This document shows, in pieces, positions 31,088 through 39,346 of a stretch of 64,000 bases of DNA. Position numbers and translations under genes: made by a program. Position 1 is the first letter of the stretch. The number at the start of each line of letters is the position of its first letter. The notes under the pieces were generated by a model. The model did not search any database, had not been told where the DNA came from, and worked only from the letters and a program-made list of their open reading frames with translations. The DNA comes from Campylobacter jejuni subsp. jejuni 414. GTDB taxonomy: Bacteria; Campylobacterota; Campylobacteria; Campylobacterales; Campylobacteraceae. Where the stretch lies: positions 468,583 to 532,582 of the forward strand of contig CM000855.1 in the NCBI GenBank assembly GCA_000163995.1, given 5' to 3'.

Positions 31088-32090
31088 TTTTTTCCTTAAG
31101 TTTTATGTGTTCTAATAAAAGTTTAGACATTTCTCTTGCGCCATTTGGGGTAAAATGAACTCCATCATCTGTTCTTACTTTTATGCTTTTATTGTTTCCA
31201 TCTTTTATATAAGCTGAGTATTCATCATTGACGCTAAAAAATAATTTAGTATTGATAAAAATTTCTTTGTTTTTGAGAATTTCGTTTCTGTAAATTTTAT
31301 TAAGCACTTGTATTTTTTTGTTTAAGTCTTCTTTTTTTACAGGAGGAATTTCAAACCAAAGAACTTTGACTTTATGTTTTTTGGCAATTTTAATGATTTC
31401 ATCTACGCGATTTGTGTAAATATCAATCCAAGAAGGAGAGCCAAAATGATGATAATTTCCTCCTTTTTTAATGTCCCAGGGATCATTAGTGCCAAGAAGA
31501 ACAACAAGATATTTAATATTTGAGTTTTTAACAAAAGCTTCATTGATTGCTTTTGACCAGTCAAAATAGGATTTATAAGAAAGTCCTGTATTTTGTTTGC
31601 TAAGATCAGTTACTTTAAGGTTTAAATTTCTTAAATCTTTATTTAAGGCTATTGCAACACCTTGCATTAAAGAATCTCCGATAAATAAAAACTCATCTCC
31701 ATTTTGTAGTTCTAGTTTGGTATTGTCAATAAAGCTAATATTTGTATCTTGAATCAAGGTTAGGTTTGTTTCTTTGTGAGAAGTGTTTTTATCGCTTTCT
31801 AAAGCACTTGAAGTTTTATCTAAAGGAATTTTACTTAAGTTTTCATCTGTTGATTTGTTTTCTTGATTTGCAACTTCTTCATTGGCTTGGGGTAAAGGTT
31901 CGTTGCTTAAAATTGCACGAATTTGTTCTAATTTAATTTTAAAGCCATTAGCTTCTTTTAAAAGATCGTTATGAGGATAGAATGCAAAGTGATATTTTTG
32001 TTCTATATAAGAACTGATGCTCTGATTCATAACCACAACGACTAAACCAAGTACTATAATTAAAATGAAGAAAAATCTAATTACACTCAT
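31074..32090 (-). CDS. patB: PatB-like peptidoglycan O-acetyltransferase (SGNH fold, periplasmic)
   Basis: A 338-residue protein with one N-terminal membrane helix (FFFILIIVLGLVVVVMNQ) and a periplasmic SGNH/GDSL domain from about residue 130. The catalytic serine block is FIGDSLMQGVAIAL, the Gly-Asn block is LLGTNDPWD, and the Asp-x-x-His pair is DDGVHFTPNG. PatB transfers acetyl groups to muramic acid, which raises lysozyme resistance. It directly follows patA and overlaps ape1. The low-complexity stretch between membrane helix and catalytic domain is a spacer. Confidence 0.88.
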   Translation of the reverse strand: MSVIRFFFILIIVLGLVVVVMNQSISSYIEQKYHFAFYPHNDLLKEANGFKIKLEQIRAILSNEPLPQANEEVANQENKSTDENLSKIPLDKTSSALESDKNTSHKETNLTLIQDTNISFIDNTKLELQNGDEFLFIGDSLMQGVAIALNKDLRNLNLKVTDLSKQNTGLSYKSYFDWSKAINEAFVKNSNIKYLVVLLGTNDPWDIKKGGNYHHFGSPSWIDIYTNRVDEIIKIAKKHKVKVLWFEIPPVKKEDLNKKIQVLNKIYRNEILKNKEIFINTKLFFSVNDEYSAYIKDGNNKSIKVRTDDGVHFTPNGAREMSKLLLEHIKLKEKNASK

Positions 32091-33467
32091 TTAAAAACTC
32101 GAATAAATAAAATCAGGAATTCCATTTGGCATAAAAGCAAAAACTAAAAGCAAAATAAAAGCTATAATAAAAGGTTTTAACAAAAATGGAGTAAGGTTTA
32201 AAATCTTAATGCAATATTCTTTAAAATTAACAAATAAAGGATAGATCATAAAAAGAATTCCAAAAGCGACTAACATATAAATATCATTATAGGATGGAAT
32301 TTGGAAAAAATTGTAATAACAGGCTTTAAAATATTCTACTGCATCATCTAAATTTTTACTATAATAAAAGAAAATCCAAGTAAAGCATACAAATTGAAAG
32401 GTTAGAAATCTTCCTAAGGCCGGAATTTTTTGTAAACTAAATTTGCTTAAAGTTAACAAATGTATAAAAATTATGCCAATACCATGCAACAAACCCCATG
32501 CAACGAAAGCAAGCGTATTGCCATGCCACATACCTGAGAGTATAAAAGCAATGAGTATGTTAGCTATGGTGCGTGGCATTCCTTTTCTGTTACCCCCTAA
32601 AGGTATATAGATATAGTCTCTTATAAAGGTTGAAAGACTAATGTGCCATCTAGCCCAAAAATCTTTTAGATTTTTTGCTAGATAAGGCATGTTAAAGTTA
32701 GGTGGCAGAGTAAAGCCTAACATTAAGGCAAAAGCACAAACTAAATCAACATATCCGCTAAAATCGCAGTATATTTGAACTGCATAGGCGTAAACTGCAC
32801 TTAAAAGTTGTATGAAATTATAAGATTGTGGAAAGTCTAAAATGCTTTTAGCATAAATTCCAAGATAATTGGCTATTAAAACTTTTTTAACTATACCAAA
32901 AACAAGCAAGATGATAATTAAATTTGCATGCTTAAATTCGCGTTTTTGATAAGCTTGTTCAAAGAAAAAAGAACTTCGCATAATAGGCCCTGAAAGTAGC
33001 GTTGGAAAAAATGATAAAAAGGTTGCTAAATTTAAAAAGCTTTCTAAACGGCGTTTTTGATAAACTTCAACAAGATAAGTGATGGAAGTAAAGGTATAAA
33101 AACTAATTCCTATTGGTAATACTAAATCAATATTTAAAAAATTTAAACCGAAAAAATTTAATATCTCATCAATACTCCCTTTGATACTAGGAAAGTATTT
33201 GAAAAAACATAAATTTAAAATAATAAAAGCCATACAAGTGGCGAAAATATAACGCTTGCGACGCACAAAAATTAGCAAGGCAAAATAATGTATAAAAAAG
33301 GTGTATATAAATAAAACCAAGGCAAAATAAGGGTTGATTAAAATATAAATAATATAAGAGAAAATTAAAATTAAAATATTTTGTATTTTATAATCGTTTT
33401 TAAAAGCCCAATAAATAGCAAAAAAAGCTATCATTAAAATGCTAAATTCTAAAGAAAAATAAGTCAT
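32091..33467 (-). CDS. patA: PatA-like MBOAT family O-acetyltransferase (membrane)
   Basis: A polytopic MBOAT protein that moves acetyl groups across the membrane to PatB. It has about ten hydrophobic segments, LPIGISFYTFTSITYLVEVY, LSGPIMRSSFF, IYCDFSGYVDL, FWARWHISLSTFIRDYIYIP and the catalytic histidine region GMWHGNTLAFVAWGLLHG. I start it at ATG 33467 (458 residues, MTYFSLEFSILM). An in-frame upstream start at 33506 would begin right at the cft 3' hairpin and adds residues unlike the family. The patB ATG follows the stop directly. Confidence 0.92.
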   Translation of the reverse strand: MTYFSLEFSILMIAFFAIYWAFKNDYKIQNILILIFSYIIYILINPYFALVLFIYTFFIHYFALLIFVRRKRYIFATCMAFIILNLCFFKYFPSIKGSIDEILNFFGLNFLNIDLVLPIGISFYTFTSITYLVEVYQKRRLESFLNLATFLSFFPTLLSGPIMRSSFFFEQAYQKREFKHANLIIILLVFGIVKKVLIANYLGIYAKSILDFPQSYNFIQLLSAVYAYAVQIYCDFSGYVDLVCAFALMLGFTLPPNFNMPYLAKNLKDFWARWHISLSTFIRDYIYIPLGGNRKGMPRTIANILIAFILSGMWHGNTLAFVAWGLLHGIGIIFIHLLTLSKFSLQKIPALGRFLTFQFVCFTWIFFYYSKNLDDAVEYFKACYYNFFQIPSYNDIYMLVAFGILFMIYPLFVNFKEYCIKILNLTPFLLKPFIIAFILLLVFAFMPNGIPDFIYSSF

Positions 33468-33486
33468 AGCTTTAATCCAAAGCGAG

Positions 33487-33508
33487 ATTTGCCCACAATA
33501 GGGCAAAT
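33487..33508. terminator. Hairpin after cft
   Basis: ATTTGCCC and GGGCAAAT form an 8-bp perfect stem around ACAATA, 2 bases beyond the cft stop on the minus strand. It likely ends or attenuates cft transcription before patA. The T tract is poor, so some read-through is possible. Confidence 0.5.
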
Positions 33509-33509
33509 A

Positions 33510-34001
33510 TTATTTTGCAATATTTTTGATATATTGATCAGCTAAATAAAGTCCGTTTCCGTGTTCTCCGATTAATTTAATTTTATCAACTATACCACGG
33601 AAAAGCGCTTCCTCTTCGTGTTGTTCGCTTACATACCATTGTAAGAAATTAAAAGTAGAATAGTCTTTATGTGCTAGCATATGTTCAACTAAAGCATTGA
33701 TTGATTTTGTGATGAATTGTTCATGTTCGTAAGTTTTTTCAAAAACATCAAGTAAGGATTTAAAATTTTGTTCAGGCTGTTTTACTTCTTGAAGTTCTAC
33801 ATGAGAATCTGTTTCATTAAGATAAGTGATAAGCTTTTTAGCATGATCACTTTCTTCGCTTGCATGTGCAAACAAGAAGGCTCCAGCACCATCAAAGCTG
33901 TTTTCATAGCACCAAGAACTCATACTAAGATATAAGTTTGCTGCATACATTTCTTTATTTATTTGTTCGTTAAGTAATTTTACAACTTCTTTAGAAAGCA
34001 T
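33510..34001 (-). CDS. cft: Non-haem ferritin Cft
   Basis: Cft stores iron and protects C. jejuni from oxidative stress. The 163-residue four-helix protein has ferroxidase ligands E17 (NKEMYAANLYL), E50 and H53 (ASEESDHAKKL), and the later HMLAHKDYSTFNFLQWYVSEQHEEE helix. A good AAGGAGA ribosome binding site precedes the ATG. It stands alone between the patA cluster and the phosphate operon, each with its own signals. Confidence 0.97.
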   Translation of the reverse strand: MLSKEVVKLLNEQINKEMYAANLYLSMSSWCYENSFDGAGAFLFAHASEESDHAKKLITYLNETDSHVELQEVKQPEQNFKSLLDVFEKTYEHEQFITKSINALVEHMLAHKDYSTFNFLQWYVSEQHEEEALFRGIVDKIKLIGEHGNGLYLADQYIKNIAK

Positions 34002-34134
34002 TTTTATCTCCTTTTGAATTTTAAACGGTGTTTTATAATGATATATTATTTTTCTAAAAACAAGCTAAAACTTTAAAAGATTAAAGGTTGAAATTTGTAA
34101 AGATTTCTAGATGAGTTAAGAGCGTAGCTCCTTG

Positions 34135-34163
34135 TCGCAAGGCAGAATTTATTTCTGCTGCGA
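34135..34163 (+). other. Stem-loop upstream of pstS
   Basis: TCGC then GCAGAA pair with TTCTGC then GCGA around a TTTAT loop, with small bulges. A smaller CCTTG-TCG-CAAGG hairpin (34130-34142) overlaps the left side. The structure ends 11 bases before the Pho box in the cft-pstS gap. It could be a terminator, part of a small RNA or an upstream promoter element. The sequence does not decide between these. Confidence 0.4.
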
Positions 34164-34173
34164 AGTTAAAAAT

Positions 34174-34189
34174 GTTTCTAAAATGTTTC
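34174..34189 (+). promoter_or_regulatory. Pho box (PhosR site) for pstSCAB
   Basis: GTTTCTAAAATGTTTC matches the Pho box reported for the C. jejuni PhosS/PhosR two-component system, GTTTC-N-AAAA-N-GTTTC, exactly. The two GTTTC half-sites are 11 bases apart. It lies 48 bases before the pstS ATG, so phosphate limitation should activate the operon from here. Confidence 0.85.
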
Positions 34190-34236
34190 CAAGTTTTTTT
34201 AAACTTCCATTACTTTTTTAAAGTTAAGGAGAAAAA

Positions 34237-35232
34237 ATGAAAAAAATTCTATCTTTGAGTGTGGCAAGTTTTGCATTTTGTGGTGTTTTAAATGCAGCAG
34301 ATTTAAAAATTGCAGGTTCATCAACTGTGTATCCTTTTACTTCTTTTGTAGCTGAAGAATACGCTTCGATTAAAAATGCAAAAACTCCTATAGTAGAGAG
34401 TTTAGGAACAGGTGGTGGATTTAAAGTATTTTGCGAAGGAACTACTGATATTTCTAATGCTTCAAGACCTATGAAATTAAGCGAATTTGAAACTTGTAAA
34501 AAAGCAGGAGTAACTGATATAGTAGGGATCATGATAGGTTATGATGGTATAGTTTTAGCTCAAAATAAGACCAATACACCATTAAATATTACTAAAAAAG
34601 AACTTTTCTTAGCGTTAGCAAAAGAAATTCCACAAAATGGAAAACTTATACCAAATCCTTATACTAATTGGAATCAAATCAATAAAAATTTACCTAATCG
34701 TAAAATCAGTGTTTATGGTCCACCATCAAGTTCAGGAACAAGAGATACTATAGAAGAACTTGTAATGAGTGATGTTTCTAAAAAAATTCCTGAGTATAAA
34801 GGTGAGTATAAAACTATACGCCAAGATGGTGCTTATATCCCAAGTGGAGAAAATGATAATCTAATCGTTTCAAAACTTACTATTGATAAAGATGCTTTTG
34901 GAATTTTTGGTTATAGCTTTTTGGTAAGCAATTCAGATAAAATCAATGCTGCTATTATTGATGGTGTTACACCAAGCGAAGAAAGTATTGCAGATGAAAA
35001 ATACGAACTTGCAAGAAGTTTGTTTATTTATATTAACGCTAAGAAAAATCCAAAAGAAGCCTTTGATTTTGCAAAAATTTATATGAGTGATGATTTGGCA
35101 AAAAGTGGTGGAGAACTTGAAAAAATAGGACTTGTTCCTTTAAGTGATGATAAATTAAAAATTTCCCAAAAACATGTAGAAGATAGAAAAATTTTAACCG
35201 ATGATCTTGTAAAAGCTGGAAAAGTTTTTTAA
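34237..35232 (+). CDS. pstS: Phosphate ABC transporter substrate-binding protein PstS
   Basis: Periplasmic phosphate-binding protein, 331 residues, with a signal peptide (KKILSLSVASFAFCGVLNAA). The PstS/SphX motifs are IAGSSTVYPF (residue 25 on), ISNASRPM and the phosphate loop PPSSSGTRDTIEEL. AAGGAGA precedes the ATG. It heads the pstSCAB operon behind an exact Pho box. Confidence 0.95.
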   Translation: MKKILSLSVASFAFCGVLNAADLKIAGSSTVYPFTSFVAEEYASIKNAKTPIVESLGTGGGFKVFCEGTTDISNASRPMKLSEFETCKKAGVTDIVGIMIGYDGIVLAQNKTNTPLNITKKELFLALAKEIPQNGKLIPNPYTNWNQINKNLPNRKISVYGPPSSSGTRDTIEELVMSDVSKKIPEYKGEYKTIRQDGAYIPSGENDNLIVSKLTIDKDAFGIFGYSFLVSNSDKINAAIIDGVTPSEESIADEKYELARSLFIYINAKKNPKEAFDFAKIYMSDDLAKSGGELEKIGLVPLSDDKLKISQKHVEDRKILTDDLVKAGKVF

Positions 35233-35241
35233 GGAAAAAAT

Positions 35242-36156
35242 TTGCTGAAAGAAAAAATAATCAAATTTGTACTTTTCTTATGTGCTTTTGTAAGTGTGAT
35301 AGTAAGTTTTGCTATCATGCTTACGATTTTAATCGAAGCTTTAAAATTCTTTCAAAAAGAAAGCGTTATCACCTTTTTATTTTCAAGCCAATGGGCAGCT
35401 GATACAGCTTTTATGAATGCAGATGGCACAAGCAAGCAAGGTGTTTTTGGTGCATTATCGCTTTTTTGGGGAACTTTTTATATCTCATTAATTGCTATGC
35501 TAACAGCCTTACCTTTAGGGGTTATGTGTGCTATATATTTAGGTGTTTTTGCCGGTAAAAAATCTAAAAATTACTTAAAACCTATTTTAGAAATCATCGC
35601 AGGGATTCCTACTGTTGTTTTTGGATTTTTTGCAGCTATAGTTGTAGCACCTTTTATAGTGTGGTTTTTTTCTTTATTTGGTATACAGGCAAGCTTTCAA
35701 AGTGCTTTAGGGGCGGGTTTTATCATGGGGATCATGATAGTACCTATAGTGGCTTCTTTATCACAAGATTGCATAGAAGCAGTGAGTGAGAAAAGAATAA
35801 ATGGAGCTTATGCTTTAGGCATGACAAAAAAAGAAGTGGTTTTTGCTGTGATTTTACCTGAGGCCATTCCTGGTATAGTTGCAGCATGTCTTTTAGGGCT
35901 TTCAAGAGCCTTAGGTGAAACCATGATAGTAGTAATGGCAGCTTCTTTGCGTCCAAATTTAACCCTGAATTTTTTAGAAGATATGACAACAGTAACAGTA
36001 AAAATCGTAGAAGCTTTAAGTGGGGATCAAGCTTTTGATAGTTCTTTGGCTTTAAGTGCTTTTTCTTTAGGCTTAGTGCTTTTCATCATCACTTTAATCA
36101 TCAATATGTTTAGTGTTTATCTTATCAATCGCTTTCACAAAAGGAAAAATTTATGA
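35242..36156 (+). CDS. pstC: Phosphate ABC transporter permease PstC
   Basis: A 304-residue permease with six transmembrane segments. The PstC pattern is clear: QGVFGALSLFWGTFYISLIA, LPLGVMCAIYLGVFA, ILEIIAGIPTVVFGFFA, and the EAA loop [20 protein letters not shown] with GLSRALGETMIVVMAA. The start is a TTG at 35242 with AAGGA 7-11 bases before it. It overlaps pstA by 4 bases. Confidence 0.94.
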   Translation: MLKEKIIKFVLFLCAFVSVIVSFAIMLTILIEALKFFQKESVITFLFSSQWAADTAFMNADGTSKQGVFGALSLFWGTFYISLIAMLTALPLGVMCAIYLGVFAGKKSKNYLKPILEIIAGIPTVVFGFFAAIVVAPFIVWFFSLFGIQASFQSALGAGFIMGIMIVPIVASLSQDCIEAVSEKRINGAYALGMTKKEVVFAVILPEAIPGIVAACLLGLSRALGETMIVVMAASLRPNLTLNFLEDMTTVTVKIVEALSGDQAFDSSLALSAFSLGLVLFIITLIINMFSVYLINRFHKRKNL

Positions 36157-37241
36157 AAAAACTTTTTAAAAAAAGACAAAAAACTTCAAAGTATTTTAAA
36201 AGACTTTGTAAAATGGGGCTTTATATTAATTTAGTTTTTCTTTGTATCTTTTTAGGAAGCGTGGCTTATCTTGGAATTGGAGCTTTTAAACAAAGTTATA
36301 TTTTTGTAGAAGCCAATAGAAATTCTCCTGCTTATGATCTTTTATCTCGTGCAGAACAAAGAAAAATAAGAATAGGACAAATTACTGAAAAAACTTGGCT
36401 TTTAGCAAATTCAGAAGTAGATCAATACATGAAACAAAAATACAATCGCCTAAACGAAAAGCAAAGAGTCTTAGTAGATGATCTTGTTCAAAAAGGTGAG
36501 ATAGAACTTAAATTTAATAGCAATTTCTTTTTAAATGGGGATTCAAAATCTCCTGAAAATTCAGGAATTTTATCTTCAGTTATAGGGACTTTGCTTGTGA
36601 TGCTTGTTTGTATGGTTGTGAGTGTTCCTATGGGGGTTGCAGCGGCAATTTATTTGGAAGAATTTGCACCACAAAATATCCTTACACATTTTATAGAAGT
36701 ATGTATTAATAATCTTGCAAGTATTCCAAGTATCTTATTTGGACTTTTAGGGCTTGGAGTGTTTATCAATCTTTTTGGAATGCCGCGCTCAAGTGCTTTG
36801 GTAGGTGGGCTTACTTTAGCAATTATGAGTTTGCCTATTATCATTGTTTCGACTAAAGCAGCTTTAAAAAGCGTGGATATTAACATGAAAAATGCCGCTT
36901 ATGCCTTAGGTATGACAAAGGTTCAAATGGTAAAAGGTATCATGTTACCTTTAGCTATGCCTATGATTTTAACAGGTTCTATTCTTGCTTTAGCAGGCGC
37001 TATAGGAGAAACTGCACCTTTGATGATTATCGGTATGATAGCTTTTATCCCTGATGTAGCAAGTTCAATTTTTGATCCAACTAGTGTTTTGCCTGCTCAA
37101 ATTTACTCATGGTCAGCTATGCCAGAGCGTGCATTTTTAGAAAGAACTGCAGCAGGTATTATCGTGCTTTTAGGGCTTTTGGTGGTGCTAAATTTTAGTG
37201 CGATATTGTTAAGAAAATATTTTCAAGGAAAAATAAAGTGA
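36153..37241 (+). CDS. pstA: Phosphate ABC transporter permease PstA
   Basis: A 362-residue permease. The core permease (about residues 130-355) has [39 protein letters not shown], the EAA loop [20 protein letters not shown] and [14 protein letters not shown]. Between the first membrane helix and the core there is a charged periplasmic insert of about 80 residues, so it is longer than many PstA proteins. It overlaps pstB by 4 bases. Confidence 0.94.
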   Translation: MKKLFKKRQKTSKYFKRLCKMGLYINLVFLCIFLGSVAYLGIGAFKQSYIFVEANRNSPAYDLLSRAEQRKIRIGQITEKTWLLANSEVDQYMKQKYNRLNEKQRVLVDDLVQKGEIELKFNSNFFLNGDSKSPENSGILSSVIGTLLVMLVCMVVSVPMGVAAAIYLEEFAPQNILTHFIEVCINNLASIPSILFGLLGLGVFINLFGMPRSSALVGGLTLAIMSLPIIIVSTKAALKSVDINMKNAAYALGMTKVQMVKGIMLPLAMPMILTGSILALAGAIGETAPLMIIGMIAFIPDVASSIFDPTSVLPAQIYSWSAMPERAFLERTAAGIIVLLGLLVVLNFSAILLRKYFQGKIK

Positions 37242-37978
37242 TAGCAAAAACAACAAATTTAAATTTATTTTATGGAAAAAAACAAGCTTTATTTGATATT
37301 AATATGCAAATAAAGCAAAATAAAATCACTGCACTAATCGGTGCTTCAGGATGTGGCAAATCCACTTTTTTGCGTTGTTTTAATAGAATGAACGATAAAA
37401 TTGCAAAAATTGATGGTTTGGTGGAAATTGAAGGAAAAGATGTTAAAAATCAAGATGTGGTGGTTTTGCGAAAAAATGTAGGCATGGTTTTTCAACAGCC
37501 TAATGTTTTTGTAAAAAGTATTTATGAAAATATCTCTTATGCGCCAAAACTTCACGGTATGATTAAAAATAAAGATGATGAAGAAGCTTTGGTAGTGGAT
37601 TGTCTTCAAAAAGTAGGACTTTTTGAAGAAATAAAAGACAAGTTAAAGCAAAATGCCCTAGCTCTTTCAGGCGGACAACAACAACGCCTTTGTATTGCAA
37701 GAGCTTTGGCGATAAAGCCTAAACTTTTGCTTTTAGATGAGCCAACTTCTGCGTTAGATCCTATTAGCTCAGGTGTTATAGAAGAGCTTTTAAAAGAGCT
37801 AAGCCATAATCTTTCTATGATTATGGTAACACACAATATGCAACAAGGCAAACGTGTGGCTGATTATACCGCGTTTTTTCATCTTGGTGAGCTTATAGAA
37901 TTTGGCAAAAGTAAAGAATTTTTTGAAAATCCAAAACAAGAAAAAACCAAAGCTTACTTAAGTGGTGCTTTTGGTTAA
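37238..37978 (+). CDS. pstB: Phosphate ABC transporter ATP-binding protein PstB
   Basis: The 246-residue ATPase of the Pst complex. It has Walker [21 protein letters not shown], the Q-loop [16 protein letters not shown], signature [15 protein letters not shown], Walker [14 protein letters not shown] and H-loop VTHNM. It is the last gene of pstSCAB. No phoU follows. An inverted repeat and a promoter for the next gene lie directly after. Confidence 0.96.
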   Translation: MIAKTTNLNLFYGKKQALFDINMQIKQNKITALIGASGCGKSTFLRCFNRMNDKIAKIDGLVEIEGKDVKNQDVVVLRKNVGMVFQQPNVFVKSIYENISYAPKLHGMIKNKDDEEALVVDCLQKVGLFEEIKDKLKQNALALSGGQQQRLCIARALAIKPKLLLLDEPTSALDPISSGVIEELLKELSHNLSMIMVTHNMQQGKRVADYTAFFHLGELIEFGKSKEFFENPKQEKTKAYLSGAFG

Positions 37979-37985
37979 GATTTAT

Positions 37986-38030
37986 TTGTTTGGGAATTTG
38001 ATGATATAATTATCAAAAATTTCCAAACAA
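37986..38030 (+). repeat. Inverted repeat enclosing a TATAAT box
   Basis: TTGTTTGGGAATTT (37986-37999) and AAATTTCCAAACAA (38017-38030) are complementary except for one G-T pair. The 17-base space between them holds TATAAT at 38005-38010. As RNA from pstB it can fold as a terminator-like hairpin. As DNA it places the -10 box of the next gene in the centre of an inverted repeat. Confidence 0.55.
38005..38010 (+). promoter_or_regulatory. Candidate -10 box of the DUF2920 gene
   Basis: Perfect TATAAT 29 bases before the ATG at 38039, with AAGG (38029-38032) as ribosome binding site. It sits in the middle of a 14-bp inverted repeat, so regulator binding or cruciform formation could affect it. Confidence 0.5.
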
Positions 38031-38038
38031 GGTTTAGC

Positions 38039-39266
38039 ATGCTCATAAATCAAACTTATTCTATAGATTCTTGTGATGATGTAGAGCTAAATATTAAAAG
38101 AGAAAGTAAATTGGATTTTAGGCTAACCTATGATAATAGCAAAGAAATAAAAGCTATAATTTGTATTATTCCAGGTGGTGCTGAAGATATGAATAGTTAT
38201 ATTTATATTGATGATTATTTGGCCAGAAATTATAATGTCGGCATCATTAATATTAACTATCATTGCATAGGAAATAGACCACATTTAGGCTCTAGTTTTT
38301 ATTTAGATGATATAGATAAGCTCATTTTAGATACTAGTTTAAAAGCTATAAATTTAAATCATGTAAATGTTTTTGGTATAAATTCTTACGAAGAATTAAA
38401 CAATACTTTTATAAACATAGATCAAGAAATAGAAAAATTAAAATTAAGTCAAAAATTAAATCAAAATTATAAACTAAAAACGCATGTAAGCTTTTTGCCA
38501 TCTAAAAATGAATACCAAAATTTTGGTATAATGCAAGCTATGGATATTTTAAATGCTATTTTTTATATAAAAGAAAATTCTCCATTTAAGTTAATGGGGG
38601 GGGGGAATGAAGACAATTTTATTTGGTAATTCTTATGGTGGATATTTAGCAAATTTATGTGCAAAAATAGCTCCTTGGAGCATTGATTTTATATTAGATA
38701 ATTCTTCTTTTGTTGATTTTTTTGGAAATATTTTCAGGCTTATAGGCTTTGGAAAAGAAATTGATTTTACTAGGTATCATGGAACATATAATGATAGATT
38801 ATTTAAAAATATACTTATGTATTTGAGCGATAAAACTTATTGGTCTAGTAATAAATTTTCAAAAAATTATTTTTCTAATGCTAGAAAAATAATAAGAGAG
38901 CCACTAAATAAAGAACATTTAAAAATTCAAAGTTTATATCCAAATCCAAAATATATTTTATATCATAGTGTTTTTGATGAAAGATCACCTTTTGAAAATA
39001 AAGAAAAATTTGTTCATATTTTAAAAGATTTAAAATTTAAAGTAGATTTTTTCGCTATTTCACAAGCGGATAATAAGTTTATTAAAAATTTAAATCATGG
39101 AATGGGATTATCTACAAAATTATTTTTAAAAAAACATTTGTCACAAATTTTACAAGAGCCTTTACAAGATAAAACTTGTAAAAAAGAAATTTCTTATAAA
39201 TGTGATGACCTAATTTATACTTTCAAAGAAAAAAATCATCAAATTATTTTAAGTGTTACAAATTAA
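38039..39266 (+). CDS. Phase-variable DUF2920 (617 family) alpha/beta-hydrolase-like protein, G10 tract, off
   Basis: Two overlapping frames (38039-38629 and 38607-39266) make one 617-family protein, as at Cj0617/Cj0618. A run of ten Gs at 38596-38605 separates them. With nine Gs the frame continues to 408 residues. The first part has IICIIPGGAEDMNSY, an oxyanion-type loop. Immediately after the tract comes FGNSYGGYLANL, a nucleophile elbow with the expected catalytic Ser. Later DERSPF and NHGMGL may hold the acid and His. With G10 the product ends at 196 residues without the elbow, so this copy is phase-off. The biological substrate is unknown. Confidence 0.85.
38596..38605 (+). repeat. Phase-variable homopolymeric G10 tract
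   Basis: Ten consecutive Gs inside coding sequence in an otherwise AT-rich genome, the classic C. jejuni contingency locus. Nine Gs (or twelve) would join the two halves of the DUF2920 gene. Confidence 0.93.
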
Positions 39267-39285
39267 AAAGTAATATTTATATTTA

Positions 39286-39316
39286 AAAAAGTAATTTTTA
39301 AGTAAAATTACTTTTT
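39286..39316 (+). terminator. Rho-independent terminator after the DUF2920 gene
   Basis: AAAAAGTAATTTT and AAAATTACTTTTT form a perfect 13-bp stem with a 5-base loop. A T-rich stretch (TTTTTACTTTT) ends it, 20 bases after the stop codon. Confidence 0.75.
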
Positions 39317-39346
39317 ACTTTTAACATTATCATCAAAAGAGTATTT

